DNA from: Pseudomonas sp. GM84
GTDB taxonomy: Bacteria; Pseudomonadota; Gammaproteobacteria; Pseudomonadales; Pseudomonadaceae
Length of the DNA: 47,525 nucleotides
Assembly (NCBI RefSeq): GCF_000282535.1
Contig: NZ_AKJC01000134.1
Span: 1-47,525, forward strand
Direction of reading: 5' to 3'
Shown here: positions 34,351-41,925 of the stretch, one piece after another
Layout of the letters: every line of letters begins with the position of its first letter
Position numbering within the stretch: the stretch's first letter is position 1
Notes under the pieces: generated by a model
Database searches by the model: none
What the model was told of the DNA's origin: nothing
Seen by the model: only the letters and a program-made list of their open reading frames with translations
Made by a program: the position numbers and the translations under genes

Positions 34351-36108
34351 ATGCGCCAAGCGCAATCGCTGCATTTCACCACCCACGACGGTGTCGAGCT
34401 GCACTACCGTCACTGGCCCGCCACCCGCAACGAATACCAACCGCGCCGCGCCGTAGTGATGTTTCACCGCGGCCACGAACACGGTGGGCGCATGGCCCAC
34501 CTGGCCGACGAACTGGACATGCCGGGCTACGACTTCTTCGCCTGGGATGCACGTGGCTACGGCAAGTCGCCAGGGGCTCGGGGTGATAGCCCGGGGTTCG
34601 CCACCAGCGTGCGCGATGTGCAGACCTTCATCGAGCATATCCAGGCCAGCCACGGCGTTGCCGAACAAGACCTGGTGGTACTGGCGCAAAGCGTCGGCGC
34701 AGTGCTGATCGCTACCTGGGCCCACGACTACGCGCCCAGGGTGCGCTGCCTGGTGCTCGCCTCGCCGGCGTTCAAGGTCAAGCTCTACGTGCCCTTCGCC
34801 CGCCCCGGCCTGAAGCTGATGAAGGCCGTGCGCGGCAATTTCTTCGTCAACAGCTACGTCAGGCCGCAACTGCTCACCCACGACCCTGAACGGGTCATGT
34901 CCTACGTGGCCGACCCGCTGATCAGCCGGCCGATTTCCGTGACCATGCTGCTGGGCCTGTACGACGCCGCCGACCGTGTGGTGGCCGATGCCCAGGCCAT
35001 CCAGGTGCCGACGCAGATGCTGGTATCCGGGGCGGACCTGGTGGTCGAGCGCAAGCCGCAGGAGCGCTTCTTCGAGCGCCTGGGCAGCGCACGCAAGGAG
35101 ATGCACATTCTGCCGGGCTTCTTCCACGACACCCTCGGCGAGCGTGACCGTGCCCACGCCCTCAGGCGTATCGAGCGGTTCGTCGAGCACTGCTTCGCCA
35201 GCCCCGCGCCGGTGCCGTCGTTGCTCGATACCGACAAGGCCGGCGCCAGCTGCGCCGAAGCCGAAAGCCTGGCCGCGCCGTTGCCGCGCAACTCGCCCCG
35301 CGATCTCTACTGGCGCGCCACCCGGGCCGGCCTGCGCCTGGGCAAGGGGATGGCCGAAGGCTTGAAGCTGGGCTTCGACACCGGCTTCGACTCCGGCAGC
35401 ACGCTCGACTACGTCTACCGCAACCAGCCCACCGGCAAAGGCAAGCTGGGCCGGATGATCGACCAGAACTACCTGAACGCCATCGGCTGGCGCGGCATTC
35501 GCCAGCGCAAGCTGCACATCGAGGAACTGCTGCGCCAGGCCATCGCACGGCTGCGTGAACAGCAACGGCCCGTGCATATCGTCGACATCGCCGCAGGCCA
35601 TGGCCGCTACATCCTCGAAGCCCTGCAGGAGCTGGAACAACTGCCCGACTCGATCCTGCTGCGCGACTACAGCGAACTGAACGTGCAGCAAGGCAGCGCG
35701 CTGATTGCCGAAAAAGGCTTGGCCGACATCGCCCGTTTCGTCCAGGGCGACGCCTTCGACCGCGCCAGCCTGGCCGCGCTGGACCCGCGCCCGACCCTGG
35801 CGGTGGTGTCCGGTCTTTACGAGCTGTTCCCCAGCAACCTGTTGGTGGGCAATTCGCTGGCGGGCCTGGCCGATGCGGTCGAGGCGGGCGGCTACCTGGT
35901 CTACACCGGCCAACCCTGGCACCCGCAGCTGGAGATGATCGCCCGCGCCCTGACCAGCCATCGCGGCGGCGAGGCGTGGGTGATGCGCCGGCGCAGCCAG
36001 GCGGAAATGGACCAGTTGGTCGAAGCGGCGGGCTTTCGCAAGCTGGCCCAGCGGGTCGATGAGTGGGGCATTTTCACGGTCAGCCTGGCCCAGCGGGTGC
36101 GTGAATGA
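34351..36108 (+). CDS. YnbC-like fusion of alpha/beta hydrolase and methyltransferase
   Basis: A 585-residue two-domain protein, the same length I recall for E. coli YnbC. The first half (about 1-280) is a lysophospholipase-like alpha/beta hydrolase with candidate triad S114 (in AQSVG, an AxSxG elbow instead of GxSxG), D229 (SGADLVV) and H259 (GFFHDTLGE). The second half (about 300-585) is a class I SAM-dependent methyltransferase with motif I VDIAAGHGRY around D412. Together they could deacylate and methylate a lipid head group or an acyl chain, but the substrate is not known. CAAGGA lies 9 bp before the ATG. Its stop overlaps the next gene by 4 bp. Confidence 0.82.
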   Translation: MRQAQSLHFTTHDGVELHYRHWPATRNEYQPRRAVVMFHRGHEHGGRMAHLADELDMPGYDFFAWDARGYGKSPGARGDSPGFATSVRDVQTFIEHIQASHGVAEQDLVVLAQSVGAVLIATWAHDYAPRVRCLVLASPAFKVKLYVPFARPGLKLMKAVRGNFFVNSYVRPQLLTHDPERVMSYVADPLISRPISVTMLLGLYDAADRVVADAQAIQVPTQMLVSGADLVVERKPQERFFERLGSARKEMHILPGFFHDTLGERDRAHALRRIERFVEHCFASPAPVPSLLDTDKAGASCAEAESLAAPLPRNSPRDLYWRATRAGLRLGKGMAEGLKLGFDTGFDSGSTLDYVYRNQPTGKGKLGRMIDQNYLNAIGWRGIRQRKLHIEELLRQAIARLREQQRPVHIVDIAAGHGRYILEALQELEQLPDSILLRDYSELNVQQGSALIAEKGLADIARFVQGDAFDRASLAALDPRPTLAVVSGLYELFPSNLLVGNSLAGLADAVEAGGYLVYTGQPWHPQLEMIARALTSHRGGEAWVMRRRSQAEMDQLVEAAGFRKLAQRVDEWGIFTVSLAQRVRE

Positions 36109-37463
36109 CAACTGCCCGTGAACCGGGCTTGATCCGCCGGGGGGTGCTGTGGCTGTTGCTGCTGGGGCCGTTGTTCTTCCTCAGCTACGGCCTGGCGAAC
36201 AGCTACACGGCGGGTCGCAGCGATATCGGCAGCCTGGTGTTCGCCTGGGAAAGCCACATGCCGCTGTGGCCCTGGACGATCATCCCGTACTGGTCGATCG
36301 ACCTGCTCTACGGCTTGTCCTTCCTGCTGCCCCGCACACGGCAGGAAATGGATCGGCACGCCCTGACGCTCCTCACCGCGCAGGTGCTCTGCGTGAGCGG
36401 CTTCCTGCTCTGGCCCTTGCGCTTCACGTTCGAGCGGCCCGAGCTGGGCGGCCTGTTCGGCTGGCTGTTCGATGTGCTGATGGGCTTCGACAAGCCCTAC
36501 AACCAGGCGCCCTCGCTGCATATCGCGCTGCTGGTGATCATCTGGACGCTGTTTGCCCGGCATGTACAGCGCCAGCCCTGGCGTTGGCTGATGCATGGCT
36601 GGATGGCGTTGATCGGGGTCTCGGTGCTGACGACCTGGCAGCACCACTTCATCGATGTCCCGACCGGCGCATTGGCGGGGTTCGTCTGCGTGTGGCTGTG
36701 GGGCAACCGCTGGCGGGAAGCCGGCATTGCGCGCGTCGCCAAGCGCTGGTGGGTGGCGCTGTGTTATGCCGTCGGTTCGTCATTGCTGACGACCGTGGCC
36801 TTCATCGCGGGAGGGGCGGGTCTTTGGCTGTTGTGGCCTGCTACTTCCTTGCTGTTGGTGGCGCTGAACTATGCCGTTATGGGTAGCGGTGGGTTTCAGA
36901 AGAATGCGCACGGGCGCTTGTCGAGTGCATCCAGCTGGCTGCTGGCGCCTTACCTGGTCGGTGCATGGATCAACTCGCGGCTGTGGACCTGGCGTCATCC
37001 GCAGGCCGATGAAGTGTGTGACGGTGTATTCCTTGGGCGCATTCCATGGCGCAATGAGGCTGCCCCGTTTGCCGCCATCGTCGACCTCTGCGCGGAACTC
37101 CCCTGCCCTGTCAGCAAACAAGTCCCCACAGAACTTGTGGGCGCCGGCTTGCCGGCGATAGCGTCCGAACAGCCAAAGCAGTTCTACAGCGCAGCCCCCA
37201 CGCTGGACTTGATCCCCCCCGACAGCCACCTGCTGCAGCAAGCCGCCGAAGCCATCGAACGCCTGCGCCGGCAAGGCCCCCTGCTGGTCTGCTGCGCTCT
37301 CGGCTATTCACGCAGCGCCTGCGCGGTAGCCGCCTGGCTGCTGCTGACCGGGCGCTGCAAGGATCTCGACGACGCCGAAAGGCTGATCCGCCAGGCACGC
37401 CCCGGTATCGTCCTGCGCCCCGCCCATCGCCACGTGTTGCAACAGCTCGGAGCACAGCCATGA
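36105..37463 (+). CDS. YnbD-like fusion of PAP2 lipid phosphatase and dual-specificity phosphatase
   Basis: A 452-residue inner-membrane protein. The N-terminal part (1-320) has about eight helices and a PAP2 phosphatase core: PSLH with H139, then HHFIDV with H180/H181 and D184. The C-terminal part (about 320-452) is a cytoplasmic cysteine-dependent phosphatase with C397-A-L-G-Y-S-R403, the CX5R loop, preceded by Cys rather than the usual His. Both phosphatases might remove head-group phosphate from a lipid such as phosphatidylglycerol phosphate, as PgpB and PTPMT1-type enzymes do. Residues about 340-355 are encoded by a REP-like sequence (separate entry). Overlaps of 4 bp on both sides show tight coupling. 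Confidence 0.82.
   Translation: MTTAREPGLIRRGVLWLLLLGPLFFLSYGLANSYTAGRSDIGSLVFAWESHMPLWPWTIIPYWSIDLLYGLSFLLPRTRQEMDRHALTLLTAQVLCVSGFLLWPLRFTFERPELGGLFGWLFDVLMGFDKPYNQAPSLHIALLVIIWTLFARHVQRQPWRWLMHGWMALIGVSVLTTWQHHFIDVPTGALAGFVCVWLWGNRWREAGIARVAKRWWVALCYAVGSSLLTTVAFIAGGAGLWLLWPATSLLLVALNYAVMGSGGFQKNAHGRLSSASSWLLAPYLVGAWINSRLWTWRHPQADEVCDGVFLGRIPWRNEAAPFAAIVDLCAELPCPVSKQVPTELVGAGLPAIASEQPKQFYSAAPTLDLIPPDSHLLQQAAEAIERLRRQGPLLVCCALGYSRSACAVAAWLLLTGRCKDLDDAERLIRQARPGIVLRPAHRHVLQQLGAQP
37122..37168. repeat. REP-like element inside the ynbD-like coding region
   Basis: The stretch around 37134-37165 (CTTGTGGGCGCCGGCTTGCC then GGCGATAGCGTC) matches the REP half TGTGGGAGCCGGCTTGCCGGCGATAGGG found at 9783, 40902 and 47205 with about three changes. 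It is in frame and encodes LVGAGLPAIAS, with a CCCCACA remnant of an opposite copy just before it. It lies in the linker ahead of the phosphatase loop. Confidence 0.8.
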
Positions 37464-37891
37464 ACCTGCACCTGGTCGCCAGCCTGCTCGCCCGCGGCGC
37501 GCAACTGGAGCGCTTGTCGGATGGCGTGACCCTGCTGGCGTTGGCCTACGGATTGGCACCGCTGCTCGGCGCACAACTTCATCCGCTGACAACGCTCCTG
37601 TGCGCGATGTTGCTGATGCTCGGCCTGATGCACAAATACTGGGCCATCCGTGTCGCCCTCGACGCCGACCTGTTCGCCCGCCTCGGCGCCAGCAGCGACC
37701 TGCCCGCCGACACCCGGCACCTGGACCGCGCCCTGTTCGACCTGCACCTCAAACCACAGCGTGAAGACAGCCGCGACTGGCCTGCCCGCAGCCAGGCAGC
37801 CTTGTCCCTGTTGCGGCGCCAGGCCATGTGCCTGGCCCTGCAACTGGTGCTGGCCTTGACTACCCTGCTGACTGTGCCCTTCATCGGATGA
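37460..37891 (+). CDS. Small membrane protein of the lipid operon
   Basis: A 143-residue protein I do not recognise. It has two or three hydrophobic segments (about 24-40 and 43-57, LTTLLCAMLLMLGLMH; and 120-140, ALQLVLALTTLLTVPFIG) with a polar, charged middle (ADTRHLDRALFDLHLKPQREDSRDWPARS). Its start overlaps the PAP2 fusion gene by 4 bp and its end is 10 bp from the acyltransferase gene, so it belongs to the operon. It has no counterpart in the four-gene E. coli ynb locus as I recall it. A scaffold or partner role in the membrane is possible but unsupported. Confidence 0.75.
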   Translation: MNLHLVASLLARGAQLERLSDGVTLLALAYGLAPLLGAQLHPLTTLLCAMLLMLGLMHKYWAIRVALDADLFARLGASSDLPADTRHLDRALFDLHLKPQREDSRDWPARSQAALSLLRRQAMCLALQLVLALTTLLTVPFIG

Positions 37892-37901
37892 CGACCGCAC
37901 C

Positions 37902-38525
37902 ATGCTCGCCGCCCTGACCGCCTTCCTCATCACCTCCGCCGCCCGCCTGATCACCGGCGCCCGGGCCTTGTGGCTCGGCTGCACCCCGCAGCCGGTACAG
38001 CGCCTGTATTACGCCAACCACAGCAGCCATGGTGATTTCGTACTGCTCTGGGCCTCATTGCCCGACCCCTTGCGCAGGCGCACGCGTCCAGTGGCAGGCG
38101 CCGACTACTGGGCCAGACCCGGTATTCGCGATTTTCTGATTCGCCGGGTATTCAACGGGGTGCTGATCGACCGACAGCGCAGCGAAGGCCAGGGCAACCC
38201 GCTGCAACCGGTGCTCGATGCCGTGGCCCAGGGTGATTCCCTGATCTTCTTCCCCGAAGGCACCCGCAACCTCGGCGACGAACCGCTGATGCCGTTCAGA
38301 AGCGGCCTTTACCACCTGGCCACAGCCAACCCCGAGGTCGAGCTGGTGCCGGTGTGGATCGCCAACCTCAACCGGGTCATGCCCAAGGGCCGTGCCCTGC
38401 CCCTGCCGTTGCTGTGCACGCTGAGCTTCGGCGAACCCATCCACCTGCTGGCCGATGAAGGCAAGCAGGCCTTTCTCGAGCGAGCCAGCCAGGCCTTGCT
38501 GAACCTGGCACCGAAGGACGCCTGA
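37902..38525 (+). CDS. PlsC-like 1-acylglycerol-3-phosphate acyltransferase
   Basis: A 207-residue lysophosphatidic acid acyltransferase-family protein. The catalytic HX4D motif is H40-SSHG-D45 (in YYANHSSHGDF) and the substrate motif is FPEGTR at 117-122. It has a hydrophobic N-terminus for membrane association. It would acylate a lysophospholipid with acyl-ACP or acyl-CoA. The length is a little below that of housekeeping PlsC (about 240). Standing between the small membrane protein and a CdsA-like gene, it probably supplies or repairs phosphatidic acid for the next enzyme, or re-acylates the product of the upstream hydrolase. Confidence 0.88.
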   Translation: MLAALTAFLITSAARLITGARALWLGCTPQPVQRLYYANHSSHGDFVLLWASLPDPLRRRTRPVAGADYWARPGIRDFLIRRVFNGVLIDRQRSEGQGNPLQPVLDAVAQGDSLIFFPEGTRNLGDEPLMPFRSGLYHLATANPEVELVPVWIANLNRVMPKGRALPLPLLCTLSFGEPIHLLADEGKQAFLERASQALLNLAPKDA

Positions 38526-38526
38526 C

Positions 38527-39459
38527 ATGGACGACAACACCCTTTCCCTGTTCGCCGGCATCGGCGCCCTGTTGCTGATCGCCAGCATCATCGGCCGCCT
38601 GCTCAAGAGGCGCGCCGGCCCGGCGCCGCACGCGGTGATCGACAACCTCAACGCCCGCATCAACGCCTGGTGGGTGATGGTGCTGGTGATCGGCATCGCC
38701 TTCCTGTTCGGCAAGTACGGGGTGATCGTGCTGTTCTACGGGGTGTCGTTCTACGCCCTGCGCGAGTTCATGACCCTCACCCCGACCCGGCGCAGCGATT
38801 ACCCGGCGCTGGTGGCCGCGTTCTATGTCGCCCTGCCGGTGCAGTACCTGCTGATCGCCATGGACTGGTACGGCCTGTTCAGCATCTTCATCCCGGTCTA
38901 CCTGTTTCTGCTGCTGCCGATCCTTGCCAGCTTCGGCGGCGATACCACACGCTTTCTCGAACGTGCCTCGAAAGTGCAGTGGGGGCTGATGATCGCGGTG
39001 TACTGCCTGTCGTCGGTGCCGGCCCTGCTGACCCTGGATATCCCGGGCTTCGAGGGCCGCAACCTGCTGCTGATCGCCTGGCTGATCCTCGTGGTGCAGA
39101 TCAGCGATGTGCTGCAGTACGTGTGCGGCAAGCTGTTCGGCAAGCGCAAGGTGGCCCCCAACCTGTCGCCATCGAAGACCGTCGAAGGCCTGGCCGGCGG
39201 CGTGGCGCTGGCAACCCTGGTCGGGGCGCTGCTGTGCTGGATCACCCCGTTCAACTTCTGGCAGGCGGCCCTGATGGCGCTGGCCGTGAATGCCATGGGC
39301 TTTTTCGGCGGCCTGGTGATGTCGGCGATCAAGCGCGACCGCGGGGTGAAGGACTGGGGCCACATGATCGAAGGCCACGGCGGCATGCTCGATCGCATGG
39401 ACTCGGTGTGCTTCGCGGCACCGGTGTTCTTTCACTTCGTGCGTTACTGGTGGGCTTGA
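38527..39459 (+). CDS. CdsA-like phosphatidate cytidylyltransferase (YnbB-like)
   Basis: A 310-residue polytopic membrane protein of the CdsA family, which makes CDP-diacylglycerol from phosphatidic acid and CTP. The C-terminal CdsA signature is intact: KRDRGVKDWGHMIEGHGG followed by MLDRMD (about residues 268-292), with an upstream SPSKTVEGLAGG segment. It is longer than housekeeping CdsA (about 270) by an N-terminal extension, as in YnbB-type proteins. It starts 1 bp after the acyltransferase stop, with GAAGGA 8 bp upstream, and is the last gene of the operon. Its product would feed the YnbA-like enzyme at the operon start. Confidence 0.88.
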   Translation: MDDNTLSLFAGIGALLLIASIIGRLLKRRAGPAPHAVIDNLNARINAWWVMVLVIGIAFLFGKYGVIVLFYGVSFYALREFMTLTPTRRSDYPALVAAFYVALPVQYLLIAMDWYGLFSIFIPVYLFLLLPILASFGGDTTRFLERASKVQWGLMIAVYCLSSVPALLTLDIPGFEGRNLLLIAWLILVVQISDVLQYVCGKLFGKRKVAPNLSPSKTVEGLAGGVALATLVGALLCWITPFNFWQAALMALAVNAMGFFGGLVMSAIKRDRGVKDWGHMIEGHGGMLDRMDSVCFAAPVFFHFVRYWWA

Positions 39460-39496
39460 TCAGTGATGCTGCTTGAGTTGGCCTTTTCCCCTTGGC

Positions 39497-39904
39497 TCAG
39501 TGCGCGATAGCCAACTCTCGCAATGCTGCCGAGGCCAAAAACCCTGACCGCGATGCATACCGATGGTCGCGCTTAACTTTCTCATCGATGCGCTGCAGCA
39601 GATTTTCCGGCAGTGTCGCGTTGAATCGCACGGCCTTCCCCAGGTACGGCGTCACATCGAAATCCACGACGGCCCAGACTCCGCCGGCATAATCGGGATT
39701 CGCTACGTGAACGTCGATTTCCTGCGCTTGCGGCAGGGCCTCGTTATCAGCGACCAACCCTTCAAAATGCAGTGCCAGGGCTTCCTGAACATTTTCCAGC
39801 GCCTGGGCGACACTCTCCCCTGCGGAAAAGCAGCCTGGGACATCGGGAACAGTCACTCCGTAATCCGAATCGGTGTCTTTGTGCAATACGACCGGAAATT
39901 TCAT
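39497..39904 (-). CDS. hicB: HicB family antitoxin
   Basis: A 135-residue antitoxin with an N-terminal partially degraded RNase H-like HicB domain (MKFPVVLHKDTDSDYGVTVPDVPGC, FSAGESVAQAL) and a C-terminal ribbon-helix-helix region (FNATLPENLLQRIDEKV...RSGFLASAALREL) that should bind DNA. It follows hicA by 41 bp, the usual toxin-first order. It should bind HicA and repress the operon promoter. Confidence 0.92.
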   Translation of the reverse strand: MKFPVVLHKDTDSDYGVTVPDVPGCFSAGESVAQALENVQEALALHFEGLVADNEALPQAQEIDVHVANPDYAGGVWAVVDFDVTPYLGKAVRFNATLPENLLQRIDEKVKRDHRYASRSGFLASAALRELAIAH

Positions 39905-39945
39905 TGCGCGTCTCCACTGATACTTGAGCGGGTGAAACCAATCGG

Positions 39946-40128
39946 CTACTTCAACCCGGCTTGTTTCAGGATGCTGTGAACAGTGCCCTTGGGCAGATCA
40001 CTTTTGGGATGGGGAACTGTCACTCTTCCCTTTTTCACGGGATGCCTGAATTGATGATGGCTGCCCTTCACCTCAACTTCGTACCAACCATCTGCCTCAA
40101 TGAGCTGAATCACTTCACGACTGCGCAT
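39946..40128 (-). CDS. hicA: HicA family mRNA interferase toxin
   Basis: A 60-residue toxin, normal HicA length, with a double-stranded-RNA-binding-like fold. It starts MRSREVIQLIEADGWYEV and carries the catalytic His in GSHHQF (H24) followed by HPVKKGRVTVPHP. HicA cuts mRNA and tmRNA and stops growth unless bound by HicB. GAAGGAAAA lies just before the ATG. All key features are intact, so the module is probably active. Confidence 0.92.
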   Translation of the reverse strand: MRSREVIQLIEADGWYEVEVKGSHHQFRHPVKKGRVTVPHPKSDLPKGTVHSILKQAGLK

Positions 40129-40150
40129 TCATTTTTCCTTCGGCAGTCGA

Positions 40151-40165
40151 TGTGTATGGTACACA
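40151..40165. promoter_or_regulatory. Candidate HicB operator upstream of hicA
   Basis: TGTGTA-TGG-TACACA is a perfect inverted repeat 22 bp before the hicA start. Further TACACAC (40191-40197) and GCACACC (40201-40207) copies follow. A weak minus-strand promoter (TTGTTT then 16 bp then TACCAT) would overlap it, as expected for autorepression. The remaining bases to 40484 (about 275 bp) show no supported gene. Confidence 0.5.
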
Positions 40166-40484
40166 CCAAACGGACCAAAACAAAGCGCAGTACACACTAT
40201 GCACACCTTGGGCGACCAGCGGATGCGCCAGCCGCTGCGAGTAGGCCTCTTCCTGTTGCTGGGTGAGAAACAAGACCAATACGCCTGCATCTCGCCATCC
40301 AGGGTCAACTGAGCGCCGACAGTGTGCGTCCCGCTCTGGGGGCATGGAGCTGGCCCCTGTGACGGTCGAGGTCAACGCGCTGGCATAGCGCGGTCAGACA
40401 GCTGGACGTCGAGCCCAGGCAACTGCGGCCAGGCCAATGGCCCTATGGTGACGCGTCATCCAGCCAGTCACCAGGAGTTGTGCC

Positions 40485-40829
40485 ATGTCCGATTTCATCA
40501 CCGTCCTGCGCGAAACCTGTCCGACGCCCGTCGTGGACGCCACCAAGTGGAAGCGCATCGGCGGCGATCCGCACACCGTCAACCTCAATGCCTACCTGTC
40601 GGCCGACGGCAGCAAGATCATGGGCACCTGGATCTGCACCCCGGGCAAGTTCGAGGTCAACTACGAGAAATGGGAGTTCTGCCACTTCCTCGAGGGCTAC
40701 TGCATCATCACCCCGGAAGGTGAAGCGCCGAAGCATTTGAAGGCGGGTGATGTGTTCGTGATCGAACCGGGGATGAAAGGGACCTGGGAAGTGGTAGAGA
40801 CCGTGCGCAAGTATTTCGTTTTTGCCTGA
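40485..40829 (+). CDS. Small cupin (DUF861/EutQ-like) protein
   Basis: A 114-residue single cupin domain of the DUF861 type. The cupin core reads GTWICTPGKFEVNYEKWEFCHFLEGYCIITPEGE-like, with the late strand GDVFVIEPGMKGTWEV typical of the ureidoglycine aminohydrolase/EutQ-like group. His residues usual for metal binding are sparse (one in CHFLEG), so it may not be catalytic. AGGAG at 40473-40477 stands 7 bp before the ATG. It is flanked by the hic module and a REP pair, and convergent with mmsB. Function unknown. Confidence 0.82.
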   Translation: MSDFITVLRETCPTPVVDATKWKRIGGDPHTVNLNAYLSADGSKIMGTWICTPGKFEVNYEKWEFCHFLEGYCIITPEGEAPKHLKAGDVFVIEPGMKGTWEVVETVRKYFVFA

Positions 40830-40853
40830 TCCGGGATTTTTGCTGGCATCACT

Positions 40854-40931
40854 GGCCCTATCGCCGGCAAGCCGGCTCCCACAATAAGGCTGTGCAGTAC
40901 CTGTGGGAGCCGGCTTGCCGGCGATAGGGCC
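40854..40931. repeat. Inverted REP pair (GCCGGCAAGCCGGC type)
   Basis: Perfect 30-bp arms, 40854-40883 and 40902-40931, with an 18-bp spacer, between the convergent ends of the small cupin gene and mmsB. Confidence 0.93.
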
Positions 40932-41027
40932 ACTACAGGCAAAAAAAATCGCGAGGCAGACGCCCTTCCCTCTGGTGCGCAGTTACAGAGGGAAAGCCGC
41001 CCGACCCGCGATGAAGTCCCTCGCTCG

Positions 41028-41915
41028 TCAGTCCTTCTTGCGGTACCCCTCGACGATTGCCGAGAAGTCCTTGCCGCCTTCACCACGCAGGCTCATGGCC
41101 TGGTAAAGCTGCTGGGCCACAGCGCCCAGGATCACCGGTTGATGGGCCTGGCGCGCCGCTTCGGTGGCCAGCCCCAGATCTTTCAGCATCAGCTCGGCAC
41201 CAAAACCACCGGTATATCCCCGCGATGCCGGCGCCGTCTCGATGATGCCCGGCCACGGGTTGTAGGTGTCGGAACTCCAGCAACGCCCGGTCGAGCTGTT
41301 GATGATGCCGGCGAGCACCTTGGTGTCGATGCCCAGCGCATTGCCCAGGGCCATCGCTTCGGACACGCCGATCATCGAGATACCCAGCAGCAGGTTGTTG
41401 CAGATCTTGGCGATCTGCCCGGTACCGACCTCACCGCAGTGCACGATGTTGCGGCCCATCTGCTCCAGCACCGGCTTGAGCGTGGCGAACAGCTCGGCGC
41501 TGGCACCGACCATGAAGGTCAGGGTGCCCGCCGCCGCGCCGCCGGTGCCTCCGGATACCGGTGCATCGCCCATGTCCACGCCCTTGGCCGCCGCAGCCTT
41601 GGACACTTCACGGGCGGTCTGCGGGTCGATGGTGCTGCAATCCACGGTCGGCGTGCCGGGGCGCACGCCCGCCAGCACACCGTCGTCGTTGAGGTAGACA
41701 CTGCGCACGTGGGCCGCTGCCGGCAGCATGGTAATCACCAGCTCGCTGCTGGCGGCCGCTTCCTTGGGCGAGGCGCTGACCTGCCCACCCAGTTCGGCGA
41801 GTTCGGCCAGCACGGTCTTGTTCAGGTCGAACAGGTTCAACTGGTGCCCGGCCTTGATCAGGTTGCGGGCCATGGGCGCGCCCATGTTGCCCAGGCCGAT
41901 GAATGCGATACGCAT
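41028..41915 (-). CDS. mmsB: 3-hydroxyisobutyrate dehydrogenase
   Basis: A 295-residue NAD-dependent enzyme that oxidises 3-hydroxyisobutyrate to methylmalonate semialdehyde in valine breakdown. It begins MRIAFIGLGNMGAPMARN with the dinucleotide-binding GxGxxG. The substrate-binding DAPVSGGTGGA, the catalytic Lys in GQIAKICNN and the FGAELMLKDLGLA motif are all in place. It lies 10 bp after mmsA on the same strand, the standard mmsAB operon. Confidence 0.96.
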   Translation of the reverse strand: MRIAFIGLGNMGAPMARNLIKAGHQLNLFDLNKTVLAELAELGGQVSASPKEAAASSELVITMLPAAAHVRSVYLNDDGVLAGVRPGTPTVDCSTIDPQTAREVSKAAAAKGVDMGDAPVSGGTGGAAAGTLTFMVGASAELFATLKPVLEQMGRNIVHCGEVGTGQIAKICNNLLLGISMIGVSEAMALGNALGIDTKVLAGIINSSTGRCWSSDTYNPWPGIIETAPASRGYTGGFGAELMLKDLGLATEAARQAHQPVILGAVAQQLYQAMSLRGEGGKDFSAIVEGYRKKD

Positions 41916-41925
41916 GGCGAACTCC

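Noticed and set aside
40115..40375. 86-codon minus-strand open frame overlapping hicA's start
   Set aside because: It has no ribosome binding site, runs through the hic operator region, and its product resembles nothing I know.
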